NCBI GenBank assembly: GCA_937926515.1
Contig: CALAZZ010000039.1
Coordinates: 1-24,240, forward strand
Direction of reading: 5' to 3'
Source of the DNA: an uncultured Bacteroidales bacterium
GTDB lineage: Bacteria > Bacteroidota > Bacteroidia > Bacteroidales > F082
DNA: 24,240 nt
The position numbers were made by a program, and so were the translations under genes. Numbering within the stretch: the first letter of the stretch is position 1; every line of letters begins with the position of its first letter. Below the pieces are notes generated by a model. It did not search any database, was not told the origin of the DNA, and was given only the letters and a program-made list of their open reading frames with translations. Positions 1-8,355 of the stretch are shown piece by piece.

Positions 1-352
1 AATTGTCGCAAATCATCATAGCGATTCTGCCATGCAGATTAAATATCAGTTAAACGAGGAAGCTGAAATTGATGACTTTCCATTTGATACAAAAGCCGTT
101 GTTGCAGATCATCATCAGAAGATGGCCATGAATAAGAGGTTTGCAATGGAAGATGAAGCTTACATTGATGATATTCCTTTCAACACGCAACTCGTGCTTA
201 AAAACCATATTATCGACACGGCAATGAATACATATTTTCCATTGGCAAAGGAAGGGCAGATCAATGATTTTCCTTTTGACATCTCCAATATTTTAAATGA
301 AATCCCAAAGCTCCATGTAAGTTCAGGACTGCTTATCATACAACTACACTAA
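1..352 (+). CDS. C-terminal end of a 32-residue-repeat protein (5' truncated by window edge)
   Basis: The reading frame is open from base 2 to the stop at 350-352, so the ATG at 32 is probably internal and the gene starts outside the window. The visible part is three successive 32-residue units (bases 5-100, 101-196, 197-292) and a short hydrophobic tail. Each unit carries the pattern xxNHHxxxAM near its start and a strongly kept I-(D/N)-D-(F/I)-P-F-(D/N) core near its end. No transmembrane segment or known catalytic motif is visible. I do not recognise a named family and assign no function; a repeat-built structural or binding protein is possible. A strong terminator follows directly, so this is the last gene of its transcription unit. 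Sure that it is coding (repeat kept at residue level); unsure of everything else. Confidence 0.7.
   Translation, partial: IVANHHSDSAMQIKYQLNEEAEIDDFPFDTKAVVADHHQKMAMNKRFAMEDEAYIDDIPFNTQLVLKNHIIDTAMNTYFPLAKEGQINDFPFDISNILNEIPKLHVSSGLLIIQLH
5..292 (+). repeat. Three tandem 96-bp coding repeats
   Basis: Three units of exactly 96 bp (32 codons): 5-100, 101-196 and 197-292. They are diverged at DNA level but aligned without gaps at protein level. The core of each unit reads IDDFPFDT, IDDIPFNT and INDFPFDI. More units probably lie upstream of the window. Confidence 0.8.
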
Positions 353-374
353 ACTCAAAAACTAAGTAGCTTTT

Positions 375-403
375 AAACCCTCTGTCAAGGAGGGTTTTTT
401 ATT
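375..403 (+). terminator. Rho-independent terminator
   Basis: The stem AAACCCTC (375-382) pairs with GAGGGTTT (390-397) around a 7-base loop and runs into a T tract (395-400). It lies 22 bases after the stop of the repeat protein. The minus-strand glycosyltransferase stop codon (399-401) sits in the T tract, so the hairpin separates two convergent genes. It may also act weakly in the other direction, where the tail is only TTTAAAAG. Confidence 0.85.
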
Positions 404-1541
404 TATTATGCACACGGCCTTTCCAGTGATAAGGTAAAACCAATCCGATTAGACTAATAGAACTGACATAAACAGGATATAGAAACTCCAGCGGCAATAA
501 CCAGCGTAACAGCTTGCGCCGGCCGGCAAACCCTGTATAAATATACATCAAAGGATAATCAATCATAAATTTGAACAATACAAACAGCAAGTAAACCAAC
601 AGAAAAATAGAAGAATAAAAGCTTGCCAACATCAATAGCAGCAATGAAAAATTAAACAAGGCCACAATCAATGCTGATAGGACTACATTAATGTCGCGGT
701 ATGATCTGCTTTTTGACACCCATCGCATTCTTTGTTGGATAAATCCGTTTAGGCTATGTTGCAGCTGTGTTTCTATCTGGGCTTCTGACGAATAAACAAA
801 CGATACGGCCTTGCTACCATACTTTTTTCGCATTGCAATGAGGGTAAACATATCATCGCCGGATACAATATTCCCATCATGAAATGTTTTTATTTCGATG
901 GCCGATTTTCGATCAAGACCAATGTTTGCACCATTACCCATTAAAGGTAATTTCACTGCGGCAGCGCCTGCTGTGCTTGCCAGAAGGCTTAAAAATTCTA
1001 GTTCCTGAAATTGCATCAATAACTTACCGGAAGGAACCAGCCGCACAGGACCCAAAAGCATTTTGACGTCCTGATGCATATAAGCAGATGCCATGGTTTT
1101 GACCCAATTTACTGGAAGGAGACAATCGGCATCGGTCATTAAAACCAGATCGCTGCGAGAAGTATTTAAACCAAGCCATAAAGCATCCTTTTTACCTTGG
1201 CCATTATTACGTAACAACTGGATATTATCAGATCCTGACCCGCTAATGTAGTCATTTACCTTATTAGCGGTATCATCCTCTGAATGATCGTCTATGACAA
1301 GCATACTGAGAAGTTGTGAGGGGTAATCCTGTTGGGTAAAACTCTTCAACAGTTCAATTATTTGCCCGGCTTCATTGCGCACAGCTACCACAACTGTAAC
1401 AGGAATGAACTCCTCAATCGGCTTGTATTTGACTCTTCTTAGTTTAAACAGGCCATAGGTATACATACTGATTAGAATCAAGTAGAGCATCGCCATTATT
1501 TCAACGAAATAAAGCAGCCATTTAAAGGTAATATCTATCAT
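399..1541 (-). CDS. Family 2 glycosyltransferase, membrane-anchored
   Basis: A 380-residue GT-A fold transferase, expected to move a sugar from a nucleotide or lipid donor to an envelope glycan or lipid at the inner membrane; donor and acceptor are unknown. A hydrophobic N-terminal anchor (about residues 8-32) precedes the catalytic domain. This shows IDDHSEDDT (83-91), the metal-binding DADC (137-140), GDD (228-230) as the likely catalytic acid region, and the QQRMRW box (269-274) typical of processive and related GT2 enzymes. Two to three C-terminal membrane helices follow (about 285-330 and 347-370). The start overlaps the stop of the upstream UPF0104 gene by 4 bp (ATGA), so the two are probably translationally coupled and work on the same product. 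The GT2 family assignment is firm; the specific role is not known. Confidence 0.9.
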   Translation of the reverse strand: MIDITFKWLLYFVEIMAMLYLILISMYTYGLFKLRRVKYKPIEEFIPVTVVVAVRNEAGQIIELLKSFTQQDYPSQLLSMLVIDDHSEDDTANKVNDYISGSGSDNIQLLRNNGQGKKDALWLGLNTSRSDLVLMTDADCLLPVNWVKTMASAYMHQDVKMLLGPVRLVPSGKLLMQFQELEFLSLLASTAGAAAVKLPLMGNGANIGLDRKSAIEIKTFHDGNIVSGDDMFTLIAMRKKYGSKAVSFVYSSEAQIETQLQHSLNGFIQQRMRWVSKSRSYRDINVVLSALIVALFNFSLLLLMLASFYSSIFLLVYLLFVLFKFMIDYPLMYIYTGFAGRRKLLRWLLPLEFLYPVYVSSISLIGLVLPYHWKGRVHNK

Positions 1542-2557
1542 GTGGTTTCAACTTTATTGAAGAATTTAAGCCGGTAAACGAAAAATATCCCAAGCAATGC
1601 AGGTATCGCCAGGTTAATGATCCATAAAGCTGTGCTTGAAGCTAAAACAGCAAGTGCCATTGTTTCGGTCCATAACCCGGTATTCGCAAAATACTGACCA
1701 AAAACATAGAGTGCCAGGGACCCTCTGATACCAAGCTCGCTTAAAGCTACAGTAGGAATAATGGACAATGCAAAATATGTAAGCGCAATGAGCATCATGG
1801 CGTATAGATACGAAATTGGCACATTGAATAAAATCAGAAACAGATAAAACTGCAATGAAAATACGGCATATCTGAAAATACTGAATAGAAGTATTTGCAT
1901 TAAGTCTCCAAATGAATAATAGGTAAAAACCTCAGCATATGATTCAATCCTGTTTTTCCATTTTTTGAACACCCTGGTCAATAAAGGTTTTATAAGCGGC
2001 AAATTAAAATACAGAACCAATAAAAAAATATGAAATGAAACAACAATCAACAGCAGACCGATAAACAACCATTGATTCAGCGTGATGGTTGTATCAAAAA
2101 AATATAACACGGCAAAAACAGATGCCAGGCTGCCAGCTAAAAGGGTTGTAATAAGCTGGGCAATGCTCCCGATAATTGTAACCAAAATACCTTTAACCGG
2201 ATTGGTGCTTCTGAGCATAAATACGCGTCCCAGATAATCCCCAATCCGATTTGGCGTAAACATACTTACAGAAATACCGGTGAAAATAGCCTTAAAGGCA
2301 AGCAGAAATCCAACCGATTCCAATTTATCAATCAATAATTGCCATTTCACCGCTTCCAGTGATAGATTAAGCAACATCATAAAACAGATGGAACCCAACA
2401 GAAGGTAAAAGGAGGAATTTTGTTCCAAACCTTTGAAAAAATCCAGAACAATCACAATATCGCGTCCGTAAAAAACCTGCCTATAAATGAAATACAAGGT
2501 TGCCGCAACGATGATAAGTCGTATGACAATATTCCATGTTTTATTTACTTTTGTCAT
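1538..2557 (-). CDS. UPF0104 / AglD-type lysylphosphatidylglycerol synthase TM-domain membrane protein
   Basis: About 339 residues, almost wholly membrane-spanning (roughly 7-8 hydrophobic segments). It matches the family of the flippase-like transmembrane domain of MprF and the archaeal AglD proteins. The family signatures are present: EAVKW near residue 68, TPNRIGDYLGR near 101, and SELGIRGSLA in the C-terminal half. Members often sit beside glycosyltransferases and are thought to move or handle lipid-linked substrates. The soluble aminoacyl-transferase domain of MprF is absent, so it is not a lysyl-PG synthase. A GTG two codons further up (2563) is also in frame; I prefer the ATG at 2557. 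The gene overlaps the glycosyltransferase downstream by 4 bp. Its 5' end lies only 24 bp from the preferred ruvC start on the other strand. Confidence 0.85.
   Translation of the reverse strand: MTKVNKTWNIVIRLIIVAATLYFIYRQVFYGRDIVIVLDFFKGLEQNSSFYLLLGSICFMMLLNLSLEAVKWQLLIDKLESVGFLLAFKAIFTGISVSMFTPNRIGDYLGRVFMLRSTNPVKGILVTIIGSIAQLITTLLAGSLASVFAVLYFFDTTITLNQWLFIGLLLIVVSFHIFLLVLYFNLPLIKPLLTRVFKKWKNRIESYAEVFTYYSFGDLMQILLFSIFRYAVFSLQFYLFLILFNVPISYLYAMMLIALTYFALSIIPTVALSELGIRGSLALYVFGQYFANTGLWTETMALAVLASSTALWIINLAIPALLGIFFVYRLKFFNKVETT
2546..2553 (+). promoter_or_regulatory. Candidate Bacteroidota -7 element for ruvC
   Basis: TACTTTTG is an exact match to TAnnTTTG and lies inside the first codons of the divergent UPF0104 gene. 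A transcript starting about 7 bases downstream would give the GTG start at 2581 a leader of about 20 bases. No TTG -33 element is seen at the right distance, so this rests on the -7 match and position alone. Confidence 0.4.
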
Positions 2558-2580
2558 GAACACTTCAGTTGCGATTAAAC

Positions 2581-3132
2581 GTGAAAACAGAGCGGATTAT
2601 ATTGGGTATTGATCCCGGAACTACCATCATGGGTTATGGCCTGATCAGTCAGCAGGGTAACAGCATGCAACTGCTGGTGATGGGCGTTTTGAAGCTCAAT
2701 AAATATGACAATCACGCCTTGAAATTAAAAAAGATTTTTGAACGAACCCTTGAATTGATAAAAGAATATCATCCGGACGAATTATCTATTGAGGCTCCGT
2801 TTTACGGCAATAACGTTCAGTCCATGCTAAAACTTGGCAGGGCACAGGGCGTTGCGATGGCTGCTGGTTTATATGCCGACATTCCGATTTTTGAATATTC
2901 GCCCCGCAAGATCAAACAATCCATTACCGGTAATGGCAATGCCTCCAAAGAACAGGTTGCCGCAATGCTCAAAACACTCCTTAATTTCGAATTGCAGTCC
3001 AATCACCTGGATGCAACAGATGGTTTGGCAGCAGCTGTTTGTCATTATTTTCAGGGAAATGCAAAAGTAGCAGGCTCAGGATACAGTGGATGGAAAGCTT
3101 TTTTGAAACAAAATCCGGACAGGACCAAATAA
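2581..3132 (+). CDS. ruvC: Crossover junction endodeoxyribonuclease RuvC
   Basis: RuvC is the Holliday-junction resolvase that acts with RuvAB in recombination repair; it cuts symmetrically and needs Mg2+. The four catalytic acids of the family are present. With the GTG at 2581 as residue 1 they are D11 (in GIDPGTT), E71 (SIEAPFYG), and D144 and D147 (LDATDG). Length is 183 residues, normal for the family. An in-frame TTG at 2569 would add four residues. I choose GTG because RuvC proteins usually have only a few residues before the ILGIDPG strand. The stop lies 5 bp from the stop of the convergent arginase-like gene. No ruvA or ruvB is in the window. Confidence 0.95.
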   Translation: MKTERIILGIDPGTTIMGYGLISQQGNSMQLLVMGVLKLNKYDNHALKLKKIFERTLELIKEYHPDELSIEAPFYGNNVQSMLKLGRAQGVAMAAGLYADIPIFEYSPRKIKQSITGNGNASKEQVAAMLKTLLNFELQSNHLDATDGLAAAVCHYFQGNAKVAGSGYSGWKAFLKQNPDRTK

Positions 3133-3137
3133 GATCT

Positions 3138-4307
3138 TTACATAAGTTTCTGATAAAACTGCCACCACCGGTCAGGAATATCATCTTGCAATGCTGACTC
3201 ATAATCCTTTTTGGAACAAGGTACGAAATGGTGTTTTTCGTACTTTTTACGATCTTTTCGTCCAAAAGAAAGATCGATCCACCAGCGGCCTGTTTTTTTA
3301 CTGCGCAAAAAAACCACATCATCCTCCTGGCCCTCAATCTTTACCGTATATCTGGCAAATCGCTTACTTTCCGAGCTAGGTATATCTTGGCTTCGTCTGG
3401 CATATCCGTCAATAAAGTACCAAATCATTTGAGCAATCAGTTGTGCGGTGACATTGTTTTGATCAAGGCCAGGATTGAACTCATAAAACCCTATTGATGT
3501 AAGTTTATCGCTCATACCTGCGTAGCGGCAAATGCGGCAAGCCTCATCTCCGCTAAAACCATTTGGACCTGTATTGGCATTTCCTGGGGCATCAGCAGCA
3601 CGTATTGCTGAGATATCAAAACTTAAAATATCGGCATTTCGCACAATCGGCTCAGCTTCTTCAGGATCGGCATGAATGTTTCCCAGCCTATAAACATCAA
3701 AAAAGAGATTTGTCATCAGCTCAAGTGCCCCATTATCAATGTAATATGATTGATATCCCAGGTTGGTATAATTGAATAAGTAATTTGGCTGGTGCAGAAT
3801 GATTTTACTTAAGTAGGAACGCGCATGCAATTCATCCTCATCATTTCCCAAATCAAAAGCGGGATCCACACACACGAGATTAACCAGTTGTCCTATATTT
3901 TCATAAGCCAGGTAATTGGCAAAGGTTAGATCCTGACTTCCACCAAGAATGATTGGAATAATCTTGTTATTAATCAGTTGACTGCATACCTGTGACAAGG
4001 CAAAATAGGTGTCTTCAACACTGTGACCCTGTTTGATATTACCCAGGTCTGCCATTCGAACTTCAGGCCAGTGAAAAAACAATTTGTACAGTTGTTCCCT
4101 TATCTTATCAGGTGCAATTGAACTACCCTGATTGTTGATAGCCTTTCGGTCTTCATTCACACCAACAAGAGCCAGTTTTATCCCATCCAGGTCCGGAAAA
4201 AATGATGGATCTGAATAGATAAGCACCAAATCAGAAAACTGTTTTGAAATGGTGTATTCGCTTTCGTGCTTCTCTTTATATGGTTCAAGGAATAAGTTCA
4301 GTTCCAT
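3138..4307 (-). CDS. Arginase/formimidoylglutamase-fold protein with degenerate metal site
   Basis: A 389-residue protein that aligns by motif with the ureohydrolase (arginase, agmatinase, formimidoylglutamase) family. The family boxes are present but altered. GGDHS is GGSQD (122-126), so the first His ligand is Q125. DAHxD is DPAFD (148-152), so the second His is A150. SxDxD is SFDIS (229-233), so the last Asp is S233. Ligands D148, D152 and D231 remain, as does E276 in the EFNP box. Three of six Mn ligands are therefore lost. A C-terminal extension of about 80 residues (from about 308), rich in Lys, Arg and Trp, goes beyond the usual fold. Automatic annotation would probably say formimidoylglutamase, but hydrolysis is doubtful; a binding or scaffold role is possible. 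It lies downstream of topA on the same strand (120-bp gap) and may be co-transcribed. Confidence 0.8.
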   Translation of the reverse strand: MELNLFLEPYKEKHESEYTISKQFSDLVLIYSDPSFFPDLDGIKLALVGVNEDRKAINNQGSSIAPDKIREQLYKLFFHWPEVRMADLGNIKQGHSVEDTYFALSQVCSQLINNKIIPIILGGSQDLTFANYLAYENIGQLVNLVCVDPAFDLGNDEDELHARSYLSKIILHQPNYLFNYTNLGYQSYYIDNGALELMTNLFFDVYRLGNIHADPEEAEPIVRNADILSFDISAIRAADAPGNANTGPNGFSGDEACRICRYAGMSDKLTSIGFYEFNPGLDQNNVTAQLIAQMIWYFIDGYARRSQDIPSSESKRFARYTVKIEGQEDDVVFLRSKKTGRWWIDLSFGRKDRKKYEKHHFVPCSKKDYESALQDDIPDRWWQFYQKLM

Positions 4308-4427
4308 GCAGGCTCAGCTGGTTTTTATAACTATGCGAAAATAGCAAAATAAAAGCTTGAGGTGGCATCTTGGCCTGACCACGTTAAAACATTTCTACTT
4401 TAAAATAAGACTAAAAGATGGTGTGCC

Positions 4428-6752
4428 TTACTTTTTTTTACGTACAAACCGCTTTTTAGGTGTATTTGCAGGGTCGTTTACCAGCTTATGACAATCCTCC
4501 AGCTTAAGGTTTTCAGGATCGGTTCCTTTGGGGATTTTGAAGTTTTTCTTCTTATATGAAATATAGGGCCCGTATCGGCCATTCAGCACTTTCATTTCAG
4601 GATCTTCATCAAACTCTTTGATGGTGCTCTTGAGGTCCTTGACCCTTTTTTGCTCGATGATTTCAATGGCACGTTCTGCTGTTATGTTTTGAGGATCATC
4701 GGTTTTTTGTAGGCTGTAAAATTTATTGTCATGCCTCACATAAGGCCCAAACCGGCCGATAGCAACGGTCATTTCCTTTTCCTCAAACTGACCTAATGAA
4801 CGGGGAAAACTAAACAGGTCAAGTGCATCTTCCAATGTAATGCTTTCCATCGTCTGGTTCTTTCTTAATCCTGCAAACCTTGGTTTCTCATCAGATTCTG
4901 TATCGCCAAGCTGAACGATTGGTCCAAAACGTCCTACTTTAACAAATACATTCTTCCCTGTTTCAGGATCAACTCCAAGCAATTTTTCCCCACTAAATTT
5001 GCGGGCATTTTCAAGTGTGTTTTCAATTTTCTCGTGAAAGGATCCATAAAACTCTTTGATCATTTCATTCCATTCGCGTTTGCCTTCGGCAATGGCATCG
5101 AATTCTTTTTCAACTTTAGCCGTAAAATTATAGTCGATAATGCTTTCAAAATATTGACAAAGAAACTTATTTACAAGAATACCAATATCTGTGGGGAAGA
5201 GTTTGGCTTTTTCAGCTCCTGTATTTTCTGATGCTGATTGTTGTGTGATTTGATCATTTTTCAGCTCGAGCAACCTGTACTTTCGTTTTTCTCCTGGCCG
5301 GTCTTCTTTAACAATATACTCCCTTTTGAGGATGGTTGAAATGGTTGGTGCATAAGTTGAAGGTCTTCCTATGCCAAGCTCTTCCATTTTTTTTACAAGG
5401 CTGGCTTCTGAATATCGCGGTGGTTGACGAGTGAACCGCTCCTGGGCCGTCATTCTCACGAGTTCAAGTGATTGTCCCTTTTGCATAGGGGGCAGCATTT
5501 TTTGCTGCTCTTCACCATTTTCATCATCAGTGCCTTCAAGGTACACTTTCAGGAAACCATCAAAACGGACTACCTCGCCGGTAGCCTGAAAATCTGAATT
5601 GTTAGTTGAAACATTGATGGTAACGATGGTTTTCTCCAGTTCAGCATCTGCCATTTGTGAAGCAAGAGTGCGTTTGCGTATCAGATCATACAAGCGTTCG
5701 ACCTCAGGAGCACCACCAACAGTTTGTTGATCCATATAAGTTGGCCTGATGGCTTCATGCGCCTCCTGTGCACCTTTTGATTTTGTGGTATACTTTCGAA
5801 CTTTAACATATTTACTTCCATAACTTTTGGTAATTTCATCCTTAGCCATTTGCAATGCAAAATTCGACAGGTTGACGGAGTCAGTTCGCATATAGGTAAT
5901 CTTTCCGGATTCGTACAGCTGTTGTGCAATACGCATGGTGTTGGCTACTGAATATCCGAGCTTTCTACTTGCTTCTTGTTGAAGTGTGGAAGTGGTGAAA
6001 GGAGGTGCAGGAGTCTTTTTCACAGGTTTGGTTTCAACCGCCGTGATCGAATAATCAGCGCCGAAACAAGTTTCAAGATATTTAAATGCCTTTTCTTCAG
6101 TTTTAAAACGCTCGGGAAGCTCAGCAACCAATTCATGTTTACCGTCCTGGTTTTCAAACATAAACCTTGCTGTAACCCTGAATGATGAGCTAACTTTAAA
6201 CTGTTTGATTTCCTCTTCGCGCTCCACGATCAATCGCACTGCCACCGACTGAACCCGACCTGCAGATAATGCCGGTTTCACCTTTTTCCAAAGCAGGGGC
6301 GACAGCTCATAGCCCACAAGCCGGTCAAGCACTCTTCTGGCTTGTTGGGCGGCCACAAGGTCATGATTAATTGAACGTGGATTCTCAATGGCTTTTGTAA
6401 TGGCACTTTTTGTGATTTCATGAAAAACAATACGTCTGGTTTTATCCTCACTCAAGTTAAGCGCCTTAAATAAATGCCATGAAATAGCCTCTCCTTCACG
6501 ATCTTCATCAGATGCAAGCCATACGACTGCGGCTTCTTTGGCGTTCTTTTTAAGCTCATTGATAAGTTTTTTCTTATCCGGTGAAATTTCATATTGTGGT
6601 TCAAATCCTTTATTAATATCAACGCCAAGCTGTGTTTTATTCAAATCCATAACGTGCCCGTAGCTGGATTTGACAATAAAATCATTACCTAAAAAACTTT
6701 CAATGGTCTTGGCCTTAGCAGGAGACTCAACTATAACTAGATTTTGTGACAT
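4428..6752 (-). CDS. topA: DNA topoisomerase I (type IA)
   Basis: A 774-residue type IA topoisomerase, which relaxes negative supercoils by transient cleavage of one strand. The Toprim domain starts at VIVESPAKAKTI (from residue 6) with the acidic DxDxE triad at D82, D84, E86. SAGRVQS (163-169) is the conserved central box. The catalytic tyrosine is Y287 in ITYMRTDS. The C-terminal part contains three Toprim-type C-terminal repeats, recognisable by GRFGP, GRFGP and GRYGP, and ends in a very basic tail. No four-cysteine zinc fingers of the E. coli type are seen, as is usual in Bacteroidota. It is preceded by an exact -7 element on the minus strand. The arginase-like gene follows on the same strand. 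Confidence 0.97.
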   Translation of the reverse strand: MSQNLVIVESPAKAKTIESFLGNDFIVKSSYGHVMDLNKTQLGVDINKGFEPQYEISPDKKKLINELKKNAKEAAVVWLASDEDREGEAISWHLFKALNLSEDKTRRIVFHEITKSAITKAIENPRSINHDLVAAQQARRVLDRLVGYELSPLLWKKVKPALSAGRVQSVAVRLIVEREEEIKQFKVSSSFRVTARFMFENQDGKHELVAELPERFKTEEKAFKYLETCFGADYSITAVETKPVKKTPAPPFTTSTLQQEASRKLGYSVANTMRIAQQLYESGKITYMRTDSVNLSNFALQMAKDEITKSYGSKYVKVRKYTTKSKGAQEAHEAIRPTYMDQQTVGGAPEVERLYDLIRKRTLASQMADAELEKTIVTINVSTNNSDFQATGEVVRFDGFLKVYLEGTDDENGEEQQKMLPPMQKGQSLELVRMTAQERFTRQPPRYSEASLVKKMEELGIGRPSTYAPTISTILKREYIVKEDRPGEKRKYRLLELKNDQITQQSASENTGAEKAKLFPTDIGILVNKFLCQYFESIIDYNFTAKVEKEFDAIAEGKREWNEMIKEFYGSFHEKIENTLENARKFSGEKLLGVDPETGKNVFVKVGRFGPIVQLGDTESDEKPRFAGLRKNQTMESITLEDALDLFSFPRSLGQFEEKEMTVAIGRFGPYVRHDNKFYSLQKTDDPQNITAERAIEIIEQKRVKDLKSTIKEFDEDPEMKVLNGRYGPYISYKKKNFKIPKGTDPENLKLEDCHKLVNDPANTPKKRFVRKKK

Positions 6753-6800
6753 CAGTTCCTTTTCTTATAAATGATTAGATTTCGAAGTTTCAAAACGGCA

Positions 6801-6808
6801 CAAAAGTA
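6801..6808 (-). promoter_or_regulatory. Candidate Bacteroidota -7 element for topA
   Basis: On the minus strand this reads TACTTTTG, an exact TAnnTTTG match, about 49 bases before the topA start, giving a leader of roughly 40 bases. No TTG stands at the usual 19-21 base distance upstream, so the -33 half is missing or weak. Confidence 0.5.
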
Positions 6809-6971
6809 ATATTAATACGCAATTTAAACATAAAAACTAACGTTTGAGGATGATAAGTTGTTGTTTAATAGCTCTTTGAGTGTACATATGAGATTGGGAT
6901 AATGCTGGTTTATATTGCTTAATCATAGAATACTGTTAAGGGGGCAATGGAACAATGCTTATATGCTGCCG

Positions 6972-7001
6972 TTGCAAGACAATAAAGAATGAGTAAATTT
7001 G
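6972..7001 (+). promoter_or_regulatory. Bacteroidota-type promoter for the tviB-wlbA-cys run
   Basis: A -33 TTG (6972-6974) and a -7 TAAATTTG (6994-7001) are separated by 19 bases, matching the Bacteroidota consensus in both sequence and spacing. The predicted transcript start is near 7008, giving a leader of about 65 bases before the ATG at 7075. Confidence 0.7.
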
Positions 7002-7074
7002 CGAATCTAAAATCATTAGAAACCAATCATTTTTTTGTAGGGACAAAGCCAGTATAAAAGCTAAAGTAAAACTT

Positions 7075-8343
7075 ATGGAGCATAAAAAAATTGCTGTAAT
7101 CGGTCTGGGTTATGTTGGCCTGCCATTGGCAGTTGAGTTTGGTAAAAAAAGACCTACCATTGGTTTTGATATTAATAACACACGTATAAAAGAGTTAAAA
7201 GATGGCCATGACAGGACTCTTGAGGTAGACGACCATGAGCTGGCTTTAGCTAAATTTCTTATGATCACGGAAAGTATCATTGATATCCAGGACTGTAATT
7301 ATTATATCGTGACTGTGCCTACCCCAATTGACAAAAGTAGAAGACCTAATCTCACGCCACTGATCAAGGCCAGTGAAACTGTGGGAAAGGTCCTAAAAAA
7401 AGGCGATATAGTAATTTATGAATCAACTGTTTATCCCGGAGCAACTGAAGAGGATTGTGTGCCTGTTCTTGAAAGGATAAGTGGATTAAAATACAACCGG
7501 GATTTCTATTGTGGATATTCACCTGAACGCATCAATCCGGGTGATAAAGTACATACTGTAACAAAAATCAAAAAAGTGACCTCGGGCAGCACCACTGAAG
7601 TAGCCGAGGAGGTAGATCAGCTTTACAAAACCATCATTACTGCCGGCACGTTCAAGGCTAGTTCAATCCGTGTGGCTGAGGCCGCAAAAGTGATCGAAAA
7701 TTCGCAACGCGACATCAATATTGCTTTTGTTAACGAATTGGCAGTCATTTTCAGTCGTATGGGTATTGACACTAATGAAGTGCTTGATGCCGCTGCTACC
7801 AAATGGAATTTTTTGCCTTTCAGGCCTGGCTTGGTTGGTGGGCACTGTATTGGAGTCGATCCATATTATCTTACGCATAAGGCCCAGGAGCTGGGATATA
7901 ACCCTGAGATCATCCTGGCAGGGCGGCGCCTTAATGATGATATGGGTTTTTTTGTTGCAAATCAGATCATTAAACTCATGATCCGCAAAGGGCAGAGAGT
8001 GGAAGGTGCGGCTATTTTGGTATTGGGAATCACCTTTAAGGAAAACTGCCCCGATATCAGAAACTCACGCGTACCAGACCTAATTCATGAACTGGAATCG
8101 TTTGGATGTAAAGTTGAGATTTTTGATCCCTGGGCGGACAAAAGTGAGGTGTTTGAGGAATATGGTATTAACATCATGGTAGATAAGGAAGAGCTTGAGG
8201 ACAAGAAATATGCTTCTGTCGTTGCTGCTGTGGCACATGATAAATTTCTAAATCTGGATATTGAAAAGCTTTGTTTACCCAATGCCATTGTATATGATAT
8301 CAAATCCATTTTACCTAAAGATAAAGTGGATGCAAGGCTCTAA
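7075..8343 (+). CDS. tviB: UDP-N-acetylhexosamine 6-dehydrogenase (TviB/WbpO/WbpA type)
   Basis: A 422-residue NAD-dependent nucleotide-sugar dehydrogenase that should oxidise C6 of UDP-GlcNAc or UDP-GalNAc twice to give the uronic acid for surface polysaccharide. It shows an N-terminal Rossmann site GLGYVG (10-15), the middle box SPERINPGD, and the catalytic cysteine C258 in GGHCIGVDPYY. The C-terminal NAD-binding domain includes LGITFKENCPDIRN. The sequence strongly resembles what I know of TviB (Vi antigen) and WbpO rather than plain UDP-glucose dehydrogenases. Which epimer it uses cannot be read by eye. The next gene, 12 bp on, is the enzyme of the following step in the diacetamido-uronate pathway when the substrate is UDP-GlcNAc, which favours UDP-GlcNAc. 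First gene of the run. Confidence 0.9.
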   Translation: MEHKKIAVIGLGYVGLPLAVEFGKKRPTIGFDINNTRIKELKDGHDRTLEVDDHELALAKFLMITESIIDIQDCNYYIVTVPTPIDKSRRPNLTPLIKASETVGKVLKKGDIVIYESTVYPGATEEDCVPVLERISGLKYNRDFYCGYSPERINPGDKVHTVTKIKKVTSGSTTEVAEEVDQLYKTIITAGTFKASSIRVAEAAKVIENSQRDINIAFVNELAVIFSRMGIDTNEVLDAAATKWNFLPFRPGLVGGHCIGVDPYYLTHKAQELGYNPEIILAGRRLNDDMGFFVANQIIKLMIRKGQRVEGAAILVLGITFKENCPDIRNSRVPDLIHELESFGCKVEIFDPWADKSEVFEEYGINIMVDKEELEDKKYASVVAAVAHDKFLNLDIEKLCLPNAIVYDIKSILPKDKVDARL

Positions 8344-8355
8344 AAAAATAAGCAG

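Larger units (their letters stand above)
6753..7074. other. 322-bp divergent intergenic region between topA and the dehydrogenase gene
   Basis: Gene-free and A+T-rich. It holds the -7 element for topA near its left end and a full promoter for the rightward genes near its right end. No tRNA, long repeat, riboswitch-like structure or credible short gene is visible between them (about 6810-6970). Confidence 0.6.

Noticed and set aside
2981..3337. A 118-codon open frame on the minus strand across the ends of ruvC and the arginase-like gene
   Set aside because: It overlaps two firmly identified genes, has no family features, and reads as a shadow frame.
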